Source of the DNA: Cellulomonas sp. RIT-PI-Y
Lineage (GTDB): Bacteria; Actinomycetota; Actinomycetes; Actinomycetales; Cellulomonadaceae
Assembly (NCBI RefSeq): GCF_025642745.1
Contig: NZ_JANZKP010000013.1
Coordinates: 1 to 64,000 of the forward strand
Direction: 5' to 3'
Length of the DNA stretch: 64,000 bases
A model generated the notes under the pieces. It was given only the letters and a program-made list of their open reading frames with translations, was not told where the DNA came from and made no database searches. The first letter of the stretch is position 1. Every line of letters begins with the position of its first letter. The translations under genes and the position numbers were made by a program. Positions 52,641 to 60,956 of this stretch are shown one piece after another.

Positions 52641-53878
52641 GTGAGGTCTCCGTCGTCGAGGGGGTCGGGCAGGGCGGCGAGCACCTCGAACCGCCCGTCG
52701 GTGGTGGGTCCGGCCCGGAACGAGCCGCCGATGCTGAGCGCACGCTCCCGCATCCCGATCAGTCCGTGCCCGGTCCCGGGGCCGGGATGCTGGTCCGCTC
52801 GCACCGGATTACGCACGCCGACCAGCAGGCCCCCCGCCGACCAGGTCAGCGCCAGGTCGATCGTCGTGCCCGGCGCGTGCTTCGCGGCGTTGGTGAGCGA
52901 CTCCTGAACGATCCGGTAGGCGGCGGTGTCGACCTGGGGGCTCAGGGGCCGGGGAGCCCCGGAGCGTGCGACGTCGACCCGGGCTCCGGCACCGGTGAAC
53001 CGGGTGACCAGCTCGTCCAAATCCGCCAGTCCGGGCACAGGGCGGAGGGCCGGCCCACCCGCGCCCGCGTCCGCCCCGGGGTCGGACGTCGTGCCGTCCG
53101 CGGTCCGCAGCAGCCCGATGGTGGCGCGCAGGTCGTCGATCGCCCGCCGGGTGTGCGCGGTGATGTCCGCCAGCGCACGTTCCGCCGCGGCCGCGTCGGT
53201 CCGCAGCAGGTAGCCCGCCACCCCGGCCTGGGCGTTGACCAGCGTGAGATTGTGCGCGAGCACGTCGTGCAGTTCCCGGGCGATCCGCAGCCGCTCGTCC
53301 AGGACGGCCTCCTGGGTTTCCGCCGCCCGCTGCGCCGCCGCCCGTTGCGCCCGCTCCCGTCGGCCGGAGCGCCACACGCCCACCGCCGCGGCGGTCAGCA
53401 CCACGTAGAACAGCACCAGGTCGGTCAGCGAGGTAGCGCTGGACCGCTGCGACAGCCCGACCAGTGCCAGGTAGCCGCCGGCGACAGCGCCGATCCACCA
53501 TCCCCAGCGGGACGGCACCCGTGCGGTGAGCGTGGCCACCGCCAGCATGGTCGCGAGCGGGACCGGCTGGTACGCGCCCATCCCCTCGGTCGCCGCCAGC
53601 GAGTCGGGCACCGCCAGGAACACCAGGATCAGCGTCTCCGCGACCAGCGCGCCCAGCAGCGCCAGCACCGGACGCCAGGTCCGCAGCAGCAGCGGTGCCC
53701 AGGCCCCGGCCACGGCCACGGTCAGCGCGGTGCCGGGGAACTCGAGGGCCCCGGTCCGCACCGCGGCGGTGGTGTACATCCCGGCGAGCCAGAGCACCGT
53801 GACCGCGAGCTGCCCGCGGCTGGGCCGTCCGCCGCGACCGAGGTCGAGGAGAGCGCGCGGCGACGGGCGGAGAGGCAC
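52637..53878 (-). CDS. Sensor histidine kinase, NarL/DesK type
   Basis: 413 residues. Around five hydrophobic segments (~25-160, e.g. LAVTVLWLAGMYTTAAV, LTDLVLFYVVLTAAAVGVW), a basic coiled linker, HisKA_3 with LRIARELHDVLAHNLTLV, then HATPase_c with QESLTNAAKHAPGTTI and GHGLIGMRERALSIGGS. GTG at 53878 is the first codon giving a full N-terminus. First gene of a kinase-regulator-MMPL run. Confidence 0.93.
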   Translation of the reverse strand: MPLRPSPRALLDLGRGGRPSRGQLAVTVLWLAGMYTTAAVRTGALEFPGTALTVAVAGAWAPLLLRTWRPVLALLGALVAETLILVFLAVPDSLAATEGMGAYQPVPLATMLAVATLTARVPSRWGWWIGAVAGGYLALVGLSQRSSATSLTDLVLFYVVLTAAAVGVWRSGRRERAQRAAAQRAAETQEAVLDERLRIARELHDVLAHNLTLVNAQAGVAGYLLRTDAAAAERALADITAHTRRAIDDLRATIGLLRTADGTTSDPGADAGAGGPALRPVPGLADLDELVTRFTGAGARVDVARSGAPRPLSPQVDTAAYRIVQESLTNAAKHAPGTTIDLALTWSAGGLLVGVRNPVRADQHPGPGTGHGLIGMRERALSIGGSFRAGPTTDGRFEVLAALPDPLDDGDLT

Positions 53879-53954
53879 GGGGTCCAGGATGCCGCAGTCG
53901 TCCCCGGCGCGGATCAGCCGCCGGTCGTGCTCCGTCTACCGCAGGCGCGGTACG

Positions 53955-55103
53955 TCACCGCCCCTCGGCGGTCTCCCGTCTCTTCTGCTGCACCGGCCGT
54001 GCCGGGAGGTCCGGCCCGTTCCACACCTGGACCGCACCCCACGCCGACGCCGCGACCGGCACCGCCAGCACCGCGCCGGTGATCCCGGCCAGCACCGTCC
54101 CGACCGTCACCGCGACCAGGATCACCAGCGGGTGCAGCGCGAGCGAGCGTGCCATCACCACCGGCTGGAGCAGGTTCCCCTCCAACTGGTTCACCGCGAT
54201 CACGATCGCCACCACGATCAGCGCATCGACCCAGCCGTTGGCGACCAGGGTGACCAGCGCGGCGAGCACCCCGGCCAGCGTGGCGCCGACCAGCGGGATG
54301 AAGGCGAGCAGGAACACCAGCACGGCCAGCGGGATGGCGAGCGGGACGCCCATGATCACCAGGCCGAGACCGATGCCGACCGCGTCCACCGCCGCGACGA
54401 TCGCGGTGCCGCGCACGTAGCCGCCCATGGTCGTGACCGTCCGGCCGCCGACCCGCCTGCCCCGCGCGTAGGCCTCGCCGTCGAAGGGCCGGAGCAGGAA
54501 CTCCCAGATCCGCGGCCCGTCCTTGAGGAAGAAGAACAGCACCACGATGGTCAGCACCCCGCCGGTGACGAAGTTCGCCCCGGCCGAGAAGCCCGCGATC
54601 GCACCGCTGCCGAAGCTGCTGGACGTGAGGAAGCCGGTCACGGCGTCCTGGGCGTCCTGGATCTGCTGGTCGGTGATCTCGATCGGCAGATGGCTGATCG
54701 AGTCCTGCAGCTCGCTGAGCCCCGCGACGGCCTGGTCGGCCAGGTCCTGCCACTGGTTCGCGACCGCGTAGACCACCGCGGTCAGCACCCCGCCGAACAC
54801 GGCGACGATCGCGAGCAGCGCGGCCCAGGTCGCCGCCAGCGACGGGAGTCCGCGCCGGCGCAGCCAGGACACCAGCGGATGGATCGCGCTGGCCAGCACC
54901 AGGGCGATGAGCACCGGGATGACCACCAGCGTGAGCTTGGTCAGGGCGAACACCGCCACCGTCACCAGCGTGAGCAGCGCCAGCGCCTGCACCGACCGGG
55001 TGCCGGCCCGGCCGAATCCGTCCGCCCACAGCGCTCCCGCCCGGGACCGCTGGGCCACCGGCCCCGGGGGCTGCTCGGTCCTCGGTCGCCTCGACCACCC
55101 CAT
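53955..55103 (-). CDS. AI-2E family (TqsA/PerM-like) permease
   Basis: 382 residues from the ATG at 55103. Eight or so helices in the AI-2E pattern: LTLVVIPVLIALVLASAIHP, the external helical loop QDLADQAVAGLSELQDSI, FFLKDGPRIWEFLL in the middle, VPLAIPLAVLVFLLAFIPLVG, and the C-terminal NQLEGNLLQPVVMARSLALH, the family's signature. Some members move autoinducer-2, others Na+/H+ or other small solutes. A GTG at 55115 lies directly on the GGAGG, so the ATG 12 bases downstream is preferred. Confidence 0.9.
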   Translation of the reverse strand: MGWSRRPRTEQPPGPVAQRSRAGALWADGFGRAGTRSVQALALLTLVTVAVFALTKLTLVVIPVLIALVLASAIHPLVSWLRRRGLPSLAATWAALLAIVAVFGGVLTAVVYAVANQWQDLADQAVAGLSELQDSISHLPIEITDQQIQDAQDAVTGFLTSSSFGSGAIAGFSAGANFVTGGVLTIVVLFFFLKDGPRIWEFLLRPFDGEAYARGRRVGGRTVTTMGGYVRGTAIVAAVDAVGIGLGLVIMGVPLAIPLAVLVFLLAFIPLVGATLAGVLAALVTLVANGWVDALIVVAIVIAVNQLEGNLLQPVVMARSLALHPLVILVAVTVGTVLAGITGAVLAVPVAASAWGAVQVWNGPDLPARPVQQKRRETAEGR

Positions 55104-55145
55104 GCGCGTGTTCACCCTCCTGGAAGTCTGCTGTGACCAGCGAGG

Positions 55146-56405
55146 CTACGGGCCGATCGGCGGCCCCGCCCGGTCAACGGCAGCGGGGTCCCGGGTCGTG
55201 CCCGGCCAGGTCGTCGCGGCGATGCCGGTCGCGACCGCGGCGACGACCCCGAGCGCCAGCGCGGAGCCGCCCGAGCCGAACGCGGTGCCCAGCGCGCCGC
55301 TCAGCGGATAGGTGAGCAGCCAGCCGGCATGCGACAGCGAGAACTGGGCCGCGAACACCGCGGGCAGCTGCCCGGGGGCCACCGCGCGTCGGATGATCCG
55401 GCCGACCGGGGTCTCGGCCATCGCCCAGCCGACCCCGACGGCCAGCCAGAGCAGGCTGACCGCGAGCAGGCCGAGCACCGGCGACGACGCCCGCAACGCC
55501 AGCGGCAGCAGCAGGACCCCGGCGGTCGCGACCACCGCGCCGCCCAGCATCACCGCACGTTCGCGCTGCTCGGTCAGCACCCGGGGCAGCGTGAACGCGG
55601 TGAGCATCGACCCCGCCCCGTTCGCCGCCAGCACCAGGGCCATCACCCCGGCGCTCTGCCCGAAGTGGCCGCGCACGATCAGCACGGTCTGGACCAGCAC
55701 GGTCGCCCCGGCCGCGGCCACCGCGACGTTCAGCGCCAGCACCGGACGCAGCGCGGGACCGCGCACCATCAGGCGGGCCCCGGCCAGCATCCGGTCGGAC
55801 AGCGGGGCGGGGGAGTCGTCGGCGGCGGTGGTCCTGGGCAGCGTGCTGCTCAGCACCACCAGGGCGGAGGCGCCGAACCCGGCCGCGGTGCCGAGGAATA
55901 GCGCGCGATCCGGCACCACCAGCAGCAGTGCGGCCGCGAGCACCGGGGACAGCACCGCCTCCAGGTCGTAGGCGAGACGGGACAGCGACAGCGCTCCGGT
56001 GTAGTCCCGCTCGTCGGCGAGCACCGCCGGGATGGTCGCCTGGAACGCCGGGGTGAAGGTCGCGGACGCCGACTGCAGCACCAGCACCAGCAGGTAGATC
56101 TGCCAGCTCTGGTCCACCCACGGCAGGCAGGCCGCGGCTGCCAGCCGGACCAGGTCGGCGCCGACCATCACCGCGCGGCGGGGCAGCCGGGCCAGCAGCG
56201 CCGCCGCGGCGGGGGCGACCAGCACATAGGCCAGCATCTTGATCGCGAAGGCGGTGCCCAGCACGCTGCCGGCCCGGTCGCCGCCCACGTCGTAGGCGAT
56301 CAGGCCGAGCGCGACCGTGGCGAGCCCGGTCCCGGCCAGGGCGATCACCTGGGCGAGGAACAGTCGCCGGTAGGTGGCGTTCCGCAGAGCGTTGAGCACG
56401 GGCAC
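55146..56405 (-). CDS. MFS transporter paired with ArsR regulator
   Basis: 419 residues from the GTG at 56405; about 12 helices. N-terminal LRNATYRRLFLAQVIALAGTG and the ENTS/MefA-like pattern (LLARLPRRAVMVGADLVRL as motif A; SATFTPAFQATIPAVLADE) place it with MFS_3-type exporters. The frame extends to a TTG at 56435, but that would run through the operator-like inverted repeat, so the GTG is preferred. Divergent to an ArsR/SmtB gene. MFS genes in this context often export metal ions or small toxic compounds. Confidence 0.86.
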   Translation of the reverse strand: MPVLNALRNATYRRLFLAQVIALAGTGLATVALGLIAYDVGGDRAGSVLGTAFAIKMLAYVLVAPAAAALLARLPRRAVMVGADLVRLAAAACLPWVDQSWQIYLLVLVLQSASATFTPAFQATIPAVLADERDYTGALSLSRLAYDLEAVLSPVLAAALLLVVPDRALFLGTAAGFGASALVVLSSTLPRTTAADDSPAPLSDRMLAGARLMVRGPALRPVLALNVAVAAAGATVLVQTVLIVRGHFGQSAGVMALVLAANGAGSMLTAFTLPRVLTEQRERAVMLGGAVVATAGVLLLPLALRASSPVLGLLAVSLLWLAVGVGWAMAETPVGRIIRRAVAPGQLPAVFAAQFSLSHAGWLLTYPLSGALGTAFGSGGSALALGVVAAVATGIAATTWPGTTRDPAAVDRAGPPIGP

Positions 56406-56412
56406 AGCTTGG

Positions 56413-56434
56413 TGCGTATCTGCGTGAATACGCA
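56413..56434. promoter_or_regulatory. ArsR-type operator (inverted repeat)
   Basis: TGCGTAT and ATACGCA form a perfect 7-bp inverted repeat separated by 8 bases, in the AT-richest part of the divergent gap. It covers the expected -35 area of the ArsR gene (-10 TAGGAT at 56451) and the leader of the MFS gene, so one dimer could repress both. Size fits ArsR/SmtB operators. Confidence 0.55.
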
Positions 56435-56463
56435 ACTACGCGGACATGCGTAGGATCGGGCGC

Positions 56464-56841
56464 ATGGCTTTGGACGACTTCGGGATCGACGATCAGTACA
56501 TCGAGCTGGCCGCCGAGATCTTCGGGCTGCTGGCGGACCCCACCCGGATCCGGATCATCCTGGCGTTGCGCGACGCCGAGCTGTCGGTCAACCACCTGGC
56601 CGACATCGTCGACGCCGCACCGGCCGCGGTGTCCCAGCACCTGGCCAAACTGCGCTGGAGCAAGATCGTCCGGGCCCGCAAGGAGGGCAACCGGGTGTTC
56701 TACGCCCTGGTCGACGAGCACGCGCGCCGCCTGGTCGCGGACGCGGTGTTCCAGGCCGAGCACGCGCTGGACGACTCCCCGGCGCACCACGGCCGGGTCG
56801 GTGGCACCCCGGAGACCCGGCGTCCCGACCTGGAGCCCTGA
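56464..56841 (+). CDS. ArsR/SmtB-family transcriptional repressor
   Basis: 125 residues. Winged helix-turn-helix: AEIFGLLADPTRIRIILALR, then VNHLADIVDAAPAAVSQHLA (recognition helix) and ARKEGNRVFYALVDEHAR. The C-terminal helix carries Asp/His positions (VDEHARRL, VFQAEHALDDSPAHH) resembling the alpha-5 metal site of CzrA/NmtR-like sensors, although spacing differs, so metal sensing is only possible. There is no alpha-3 CxC site. ATG at 56464 comes seven bases after TAGGAT (leaderless type); a further ATG at 56446 lies before that element. Confidence 0.92.
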   Translation: MALDDFGIDDQYIELAAEIFGLLADPTRIRIILALRDAELSVNHLADIVDAAPAAVSQHLAKLRWSKIVRARKEGNRVFYALVDEHARRLVADAVFQAEHALDDSPAHHGRVGGTPETRRPDLEP

Positions 56842-57035
56842 GGCCTCCGCCCAGTGCGGGCCGCTCCGCAGGTAGGGGCGAAGCCGGGTGAGTGGGACGC
56901 ACCGATCCGCCCTCCCGACCACCTGGCGTGAGTGCCGGAAACACTCAACTCGGCCTCGTCGGGCCTGAGTGGTGAGCCCGGTGTCGCCACCACGTGCCGA
57001 TACTCGGACCCGCGACGCGGCGAGGGGACGGTGCG

Positions 57036-58394
57036 GTGGAACTGGAGCGATACCTGGCGGGGCTGCCGCATGCCATCCGGGGCGGCCGGACGGTGCTGGA
57101 CGCCGCGCGGGAGCGCATCGCGCGGGTGTTCGAGGACTTCGACCAGGTGATCGTGGCGTTCTCCGGCGGCAAGGACTCCGGGGCGATGCTGCAGCTGGTG
57201 CTGGACCATCTGCGCACGCACGGCATCCGGCGGCCTGTGCAGGTCTTCCACCTGGACTACGAGGGTCAGTACTCGGCCACCACCGACTACGTGGACTCGA
57301 TCATGTCCACCCCGTCGGAGCTGATGGTGCCCTGGCGGATCTGCCTGCCGGTCGCGGCCGGGTGCGCGGCCACCATGTACGCCGACCACTGGCGACCCTG
57401 GGCACCGGAGCAGCGCGACCTGTGGGTGCGCGAGCTGCCCGACCACCCGGGCGTGGTGCACACCGGGAACGTCCCGCCGGGCTTCCCGGAGTACGACGGT
57501 GTCTGGGACTACCGGTTCCAGGACCACTTCGAGCGGTGGCTGCACACCGTCTCGGGCGCCGCGCGCACCGCGGTGCTGATCGGCATCCGGGAGGAGGAGT
57601 CGCTGCACCGCTACTCCGCCATCAACTCGGCGGGCCGCCGGTCCACCTACCAGGGGCTGCGCTGGACCTCGGTGCTCGGACCCGGGGTGGTCAAGGCCTA
57701 CCCGATCCACGACTGGCGGCTGGCCGACGTCTGGCACGCGCACGCCCGGTACGGCTGGTCGTACAACCGGCTCTACGACCTGATGCACCTGGCCGGGGTG
57801 CCGCCGCGTCAGATGCGGGTGGCGTCGCCGTTCATCGGGCAGGCGATCCGCCAGCTCCAGCTCTACCGGGCGATCGAGCCGGAGGTGTGGGGCAAGCTGG
57901 TCGGCCGGGTGAACGGGGTGAACTTCGCCGCGAGCTACGGGCAGAGCGCCGCGATGGGCGCACGCCGGGTGACGTTGCCCGCGGGCCACACCTGGGCCAG
58001 TTACCTGCGACTGCTGCTGCGGACCGTCCCGGCGTCGGTGCGGCGGCGTTATCTGGAGAAGTTCTCCACCTCGGTGCGCTACTGGACCGAGCGCGGCGGG
58101 GCGCTCCCGGTGACGACGGTCGACGTGCTGCGCGCGACCGGGGTGCACGCCGACTACCTCGGGTCGCCGACCGGCGGGCGGACCTACACCCGCCCGCACG
58201 AGGTCGTGCGGTTCCACGAGTACCCCGACGACCTGCCGGACGTGCCCGGGTTCTCGGCCCTGCCGTCCTACAAGCGGATGTGCATCACCGTGCTGCGCAA
58301 CGACCACACCTGCCGGTACATGGGCTTCAGCCCGAGCAAGCAGGACCGGGAGCGACGGGAGGCCGCGATGCTGCGGTACCAGGAGGCGTCATGA
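57036..58394 (+). CDS. IbrA-like PAPS-reductase-fold protein (DUF3440)
   Basis: 452 residues. N-type ATP pyrophosphatase/PAPS reductase domain at ~30-240 with the PP-loop QVIVAFSGGKDSGAMLQLV and VFHLDYEGQYSATTDYV, IGIREEESLHRY, YPIHDWRLADVW. The DUF3440 extension continues with YNRLYDLMHLAGVPPRQMRV and the C-terminal Cys region KRMCITVLRNDHTCRYMGF. This is the IbrA architecture, not assimilatory CysH: the CysH C-terminal ECGLH is absent. GTG at 57036 has GAGGGG eight bases upstream. Coupled by ATGA overlap to a ParB-like partner. Family activity is unproven; DNA or RNA modification is a reasonable idea. Confidence 0.85.
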   Translation: MELERYLAGLPHAIRGGRTVLDAARERIARVFEDFDQVIVAFSGGKDSGAMLQLVLDHLRTHGIRRPVQVFHLDYEGQYSATTDYVDSIMSTPSELMVPWRICLPVAAGCAATMYADHWRPWAPEQRDLWVRELPDHPGVVHTGNVPPGFPEYDGVWDYRFQDHFERWLHTVSGAARTAVLIGIREEESLHRYSAINSAGRRSTYQGLRWTSVLGPGVVKAYPIHDWRLADVWHAHARYGWSYNRLYDLMHLAGVPPRQMRVASPFIGQAIRQLQLYRAIEPEVWGKLVGRVNGVNFAASYGQSAAMGARRVTLPAGHTWASYLRLLLRTVPASVRRRYLEKFSTSVRYWTERGGALPVTTVDVLRATGVHADYLGSPTGGRTYTRPHEVVRFHEYPDDLPDVPGFSALPSYKRMCITVLRNDHTCRYMGFSPSKQDRERREAAMLRYQEAS

Positions 58395-58915
58395 ACGGGC
58401 GGTCCCCGGTGTACGACGTGGTGGCGGTGCCGCTGGACCGGGTGCGGGCCAACGCGTACAACCCGAACGTGGTCGCCCCGCCGGAGATGGCGCTGCTGGA
58501 GCGCAGCATCTGGGAGGACGGCTACACCCAGCCCGTGGTGTGCGCGCACGACCGGGCGAGCGACCTCTACGAGATCATCGACGGCTATCACCGCTACCGG
58601 GTGATGATGACCTCCGAGCGGATCCGCGAGCGCGAGCACGGACTGCTGCCGGTGGTGGTGCTGGACAAGGAGCTGCCGGACCGGATCGCCTCCACCGTGC
58701 GGCACAACCGGGCCCGCGGATCGCACGCGGTGGAGCTGATGACGCAGATCGTGGCCGAGCTGGTGGACGCGGGGATGACCGACGAGTGGATCCGCCGGCA
58801 CGTCGGGATGGAGCCGGACGAGCTGCTGCGGCTCAAGCAGATCAGTGGCATCGCGGCGCTGTTCGCCGACCACGAGTTCACCGCGGCCCCCGCGGACGAG
58901 GACGACCTGTTCTGA
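58391..58915 (+). CDS. IbrB-like ParB/Srx-fold protein
   Basis: 174 residues. The ParB N-terminal domain runs ~10-110: VPLDRVRANAYNPNVVAPPE, LLERSIWEDGYTQPVVC, YEIIDGYHRYRVM (the GxHR nucleotide motif) and LPVVVLDKELPDRIASTVRHN, followed by a helical region with a helix-turn-helix-like GMTDEWIRRHVGMEPDELLRL. No centromere-binding C-terminus, so it is not a plasmid partition ParB. Such proteins pair with IbrA/DUF3440. ATG at 58391 overlaps the ibrA-like stop by four bases. Confidence 0.85.
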   Translation: MNGRSPVYDVVAVPLDRVRANAYNPNVVAPPEMALLERSIWEDGYTQPVVCAHDRASDLYEIIDGYHRYRVMMTSERIREREHGLLPVVVLDKELPDRIASTVRHNRARGSHAVELMTQIVAELVDAGMTDEWIRRHVGMEPDELLRLKQISGIAALFADHEFTAAPADEDDLF

Positions 58916-58959
58916 TCGGCGGCCGGCAGAGTTCGGACATCCGATGAATCATTTCCGGA

Positions 58960-58989
58960 TTGCGCCGTCCTCAATTATGGAAACATGAT
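58960..58989 (+). promoter_or_regulatory. Candidate promoter of the riboswitch-antiporter unit
   Basis: TTGCGC at 58960 and CATGAT at 58984 are 18 bp apart in an unusually AT-rich patch after the ibrB-like stop. Transcription would begin ~35 bases before the aptamer. By eye only. Confidence 0.35.
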
Positions 58990-59023
58990 CGTTGCGCAAT
59001 TCGGAGAATGCCCCGTAATGTGT

Positions 59024-59139
59024 GCGCCGCGAAGGGGAGTAGCCCGACCGGCCAGATGATGGCCGGTAGCGATGGTCGACACACTGGTGCCGTGGCACCC
59101 GGTCATCGCGCCGATCCGGTGGGCGAGACCTTCGGCCAG
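59024..59139 (+). promoter_or_regulatory. yybP-ykoY (Mn2+) riboswitch
   Basis: The two conserved loop sequences are present in order: AAGGGGAGTAGCC at 59032-59044 and GGGCGAGACC at 59121-59130. P1 can form between GCCGCGAAGG and CCTTCGGC. A hairpin (CCGGCC-AGATGAT-GGCCGG) and a second arm (GGTGCC-GTGGCACC) fill the interior. The P1 3' strand CCTTCGG could instead pair with CCGAAAGG (59194-59201), the likely ribosome-binding site, and the overlapping CTTCGGCCAG (59130-59139) with CTGGCCGGAG (59157-59166). Mn2+ binding would thus free the start of the antiporter gene. The mechanism is inferred. Confidence 0.85.
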
Positions 59140-59213
59140 TCCGTCATTGTCTGCGGCTGGCCGGAGCCCCGCGCTTCGGCTGGGCGCCGGAGTCCGAAAG
59201 GCCCCGACACCAC

Positions 59214-60470
59214 ATGTCCGAGAGGTCACTCGCCACCGTCCCGCCGCTGCGGATCCTGGTGCGATCCCTGCTGATCGCCGTCGTCGTCGCGACGCCCGCG
59301 ATCGTCCTGCGACTGTCCGGGAGTCACCCGGACCCGCTGATCCAGCTCGCGCTCTACGGCGCCGCCGTCGTCGCCGCGTCCTTCGTGCTGGCCTGGGCGG
59401 CCGAGGCCGCACAGGTCGACGTCTCCGGCGGCTTCGCGATCGCGGTCCTGGCCCTGATCGCGGTGCTGCCCGAGTACGCGGTCGACCTGTTCTACGCGTA
59501 CACCGCCGGTCACGACCCGGCGTACGTGCAGTACGCCGCCGCGAACATGACCGGCTCGAACCGCCTGCTGCTCGGCCTCGGCTGGCCGCTGGTCGTCCTG
59601 GTCTCGCTCTACGTCGCCGGGAGGGTGAGCAAGAAGCCCGCCAGGTCGCTCGCCCTGGAACCGGGCAACCGGATGGAGCTCGGCTTCCTGCTGGTCGCCG
59701 GCGTGGCCGCGTTCATCATCCCTGCCACCGGGCACATCCACCTGGTGTTCGGCCTGGCCATGATCGCCTGGTTCGGGTTCTACCTGTACCGGCTCACCCG
59801 CGGCGAGGCCGAGGAACCGGATCTGATCGGCACCGCCGCGGTGATCGGCGGACTGCCCCGCAACCGGCGCCGTCCGCTGGTGATCGCCCTGTTCGTGCTG
59901 GCCGCCGCCGTGATCCTGGTCAGCGCCGAGCCGTTCGCGGAGTCCCTGGTCGCCTCCGGCACCCAGCTCGGCGTGGACGAGTTCCTGCTGGTGCAGTGGC
60001 TCGCGCCGCTGGCCTCCGAGGCGCCGGAGTTCATCGTGGCGATCCTGTTCGCCTGGCGCGGCAAGGGCACCGCGGCGATCGCCACCCTGATCAGCTCCAA
60101 GATCAATCAGTGGACCCTGCTGATCGGATCGCTGCCGATCGCGTACCTGGCCGGTGGCGGATCGGCCAGCCTGGTGCTGGACACCCGCCAGACCGAGGAG
60201 ATGCTGCTGACCGCGACGCAGACCCTGATGGGGGTGGCGATCCTGATCTCGCTGCGGTTCTGGCGCTGGTCCGCCTGGACCCTGCTCGGGCTGTTCGCGG
60301 TCCAGTTCGTGGTGACCGGGACGACCGGGCGGTTCGTCCTGTCCGCGATCTACCTGGGCATCGCCGTGGCGGTGATGGCGAAGCACTGGCGGATGGTGGT
60401 CCCCACGCTCCTGGCGCCGTTCCGGCGGCAGGCGGCCGACGAGCCTGCGCCGGAGCTCGCGAGGGTCTGA
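59214..60470 (+). CDS. CaCA-family cation antiporter under Mn2+ riboswitch
   Basis: 418 residues and ~11 helices. Two alpha-repeats typical of Na+/Ca2+-exchanger relatives are visible: ALIAVLPEYAVDLFY with AANMTGSNRLLLGL, and LAPLASEAPEFIVAILFA with TLISSKINQWTLLIGSLP; acidic residues and Ser/Asn line the ion site. The central loop (~190-225) is polar. The family exchanges Ca2+ or other divalent ions for H+/Na+. The upstream yybP-ykoY element argues for Mn2+ export. ATG at 59214 has AAAGG 12 bases upstream inside the expression platform. A clear terminator follows. Confidence 0.9.
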   Translation: MSERSLATVPPLRILVRSLLIAVVVATPAIVLRLSGSHPDPLIQLALYGAAVVAASFVLAWAAEAAQVDVSGGFAIAVLALIAVLPEYAVDLFYAYTAGHDPAYVQYAAANMTGSNRLLLGLGWPLVVLVSLYVAGRVSKKPARSLALEPGNRMELGFLLVAGVAAFIIPATGHIHLVFGLAMIAWFGFYLYRLTRGEAEEPDLIGTAAVIGGLPRNRRRPLVIALFVLAAAVILVSAEPFAESLVASGTQLGVDEFLLVQWLAPLASEAPEFIVAILFAWRGKGTAAIATLISSKINQWTLLIGSLPIAYLAGGGSASLVLDTRQTEEMLLTATQTLMGVAILISLRFWRWSAWTLLGLFAVQFVVTGTTGRFVLSAIYLGIAVAVMAKHWRMVVPTLLAPFRRQAADEPAPELARV

Positions 60471-60485
60471 CCCCGCACCGGCCCG

Positions 60486-60518
60486 GAGCCCGGTCCGCCA
60501 CCCGTGCGGGCCGGGCTC
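60486..60518 (+). terminator. Hairpin after the cation antiporter gene
   Basis: GAGCCCGGTCCGC and GCGGGCCGGGCTC pair at 12 of 13 positions (the thirteenth is G-T) around a 7-base loop, 15 bases after the stop codon. No T-run. It separates the riboswitch unit from the next gene. Confidence 0.6.
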
Positions 60519-60539
60519 AGTCGTGCTCAGATGGTCCGC

Positions 60540-60956
60540 ATGACAGCCACAGGACGGGGACGGACCATCGGGCGGGTGCTGCTCGGCGGGTTCCTGGTGT
60601 TCGCCGGGACCAGCCATCTGACCTTCGCCCGGCAGGAGTTCCAGGCGCAGGTGCCGGAGTGGTTCCCGGTCAACGACGACGCGACCGTGCTGGGCTCCGG
60701 TGTGGTCGAGATCGCGCTGGGCAGTGCGCTGATCGCGGCCCGCAAGCGTCGCGGGCTGGTCGGGTGGCTGGCGGCCGCGTTCTTCGTCGCGATCTTCCCC
60801 GGCAACATCTCCCAGTACGTCACGCACACCGACGGCTTCGGGCTGGACACCGACACCAAGCGCGGGGTCCGGCTGCTGTTCCAGCCGCTGCTCGTCCTGT
60901 GGGCGTTGTGGTCCACCGGCGCCTGGGCGCAGTACCGGAAGCGCCGCGAGCAGTGA
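60540..60956 (+). CDS. DoxX-like membrane protein
   Basis: 138 residues with four hydrophobic segments: RVLLGGFLVFAGTSHLTFAR (the DoxX-like first helix with a conserved Gly and His), GSGVVEIALGSALIAA, LAAAFFVAIFPGNISQYV and LLFQPLLVLWALW. It matches the DoxX/DUF4267-like group of small membrane proteins. An ATG at 60531 is an alternative start; neither has a ribosome-binding site. Its stop overlaps the next gene by four bases. Confidence 0.8.
   Translation: MTATGRGRTIGRVLLGGFLVFAGTSHLTFARQEFQAQVPEWFPVNDDATVLGSGVVEIALGSALIAARKRRGLVGWLAAAFFVAIFPGNISQYVTHTDGFGLDTDTKRGVRLLFQPLLVLWALWSTGAWAQYRKRREQ

Noticed and set aside
57036-58394. Assimilatory CysH
   Set aside because: The ECGLH-type C-terminal motif and neighbouring sulfate-assimilation genes are missing; DUF3440-type extension present.
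57036-58915. Prophage or integrated plasmid (ParB-like gene)
   Set aside because: No integrase, att duplications, phage genes or composition change; the ParB fold belongs to an IbrB-type protein.
58929-58943. Third copy of the 69-bp repeat
   Set aside because: AGAGTTCGGACATCCG is a single half-site resemblance without inverted partner.
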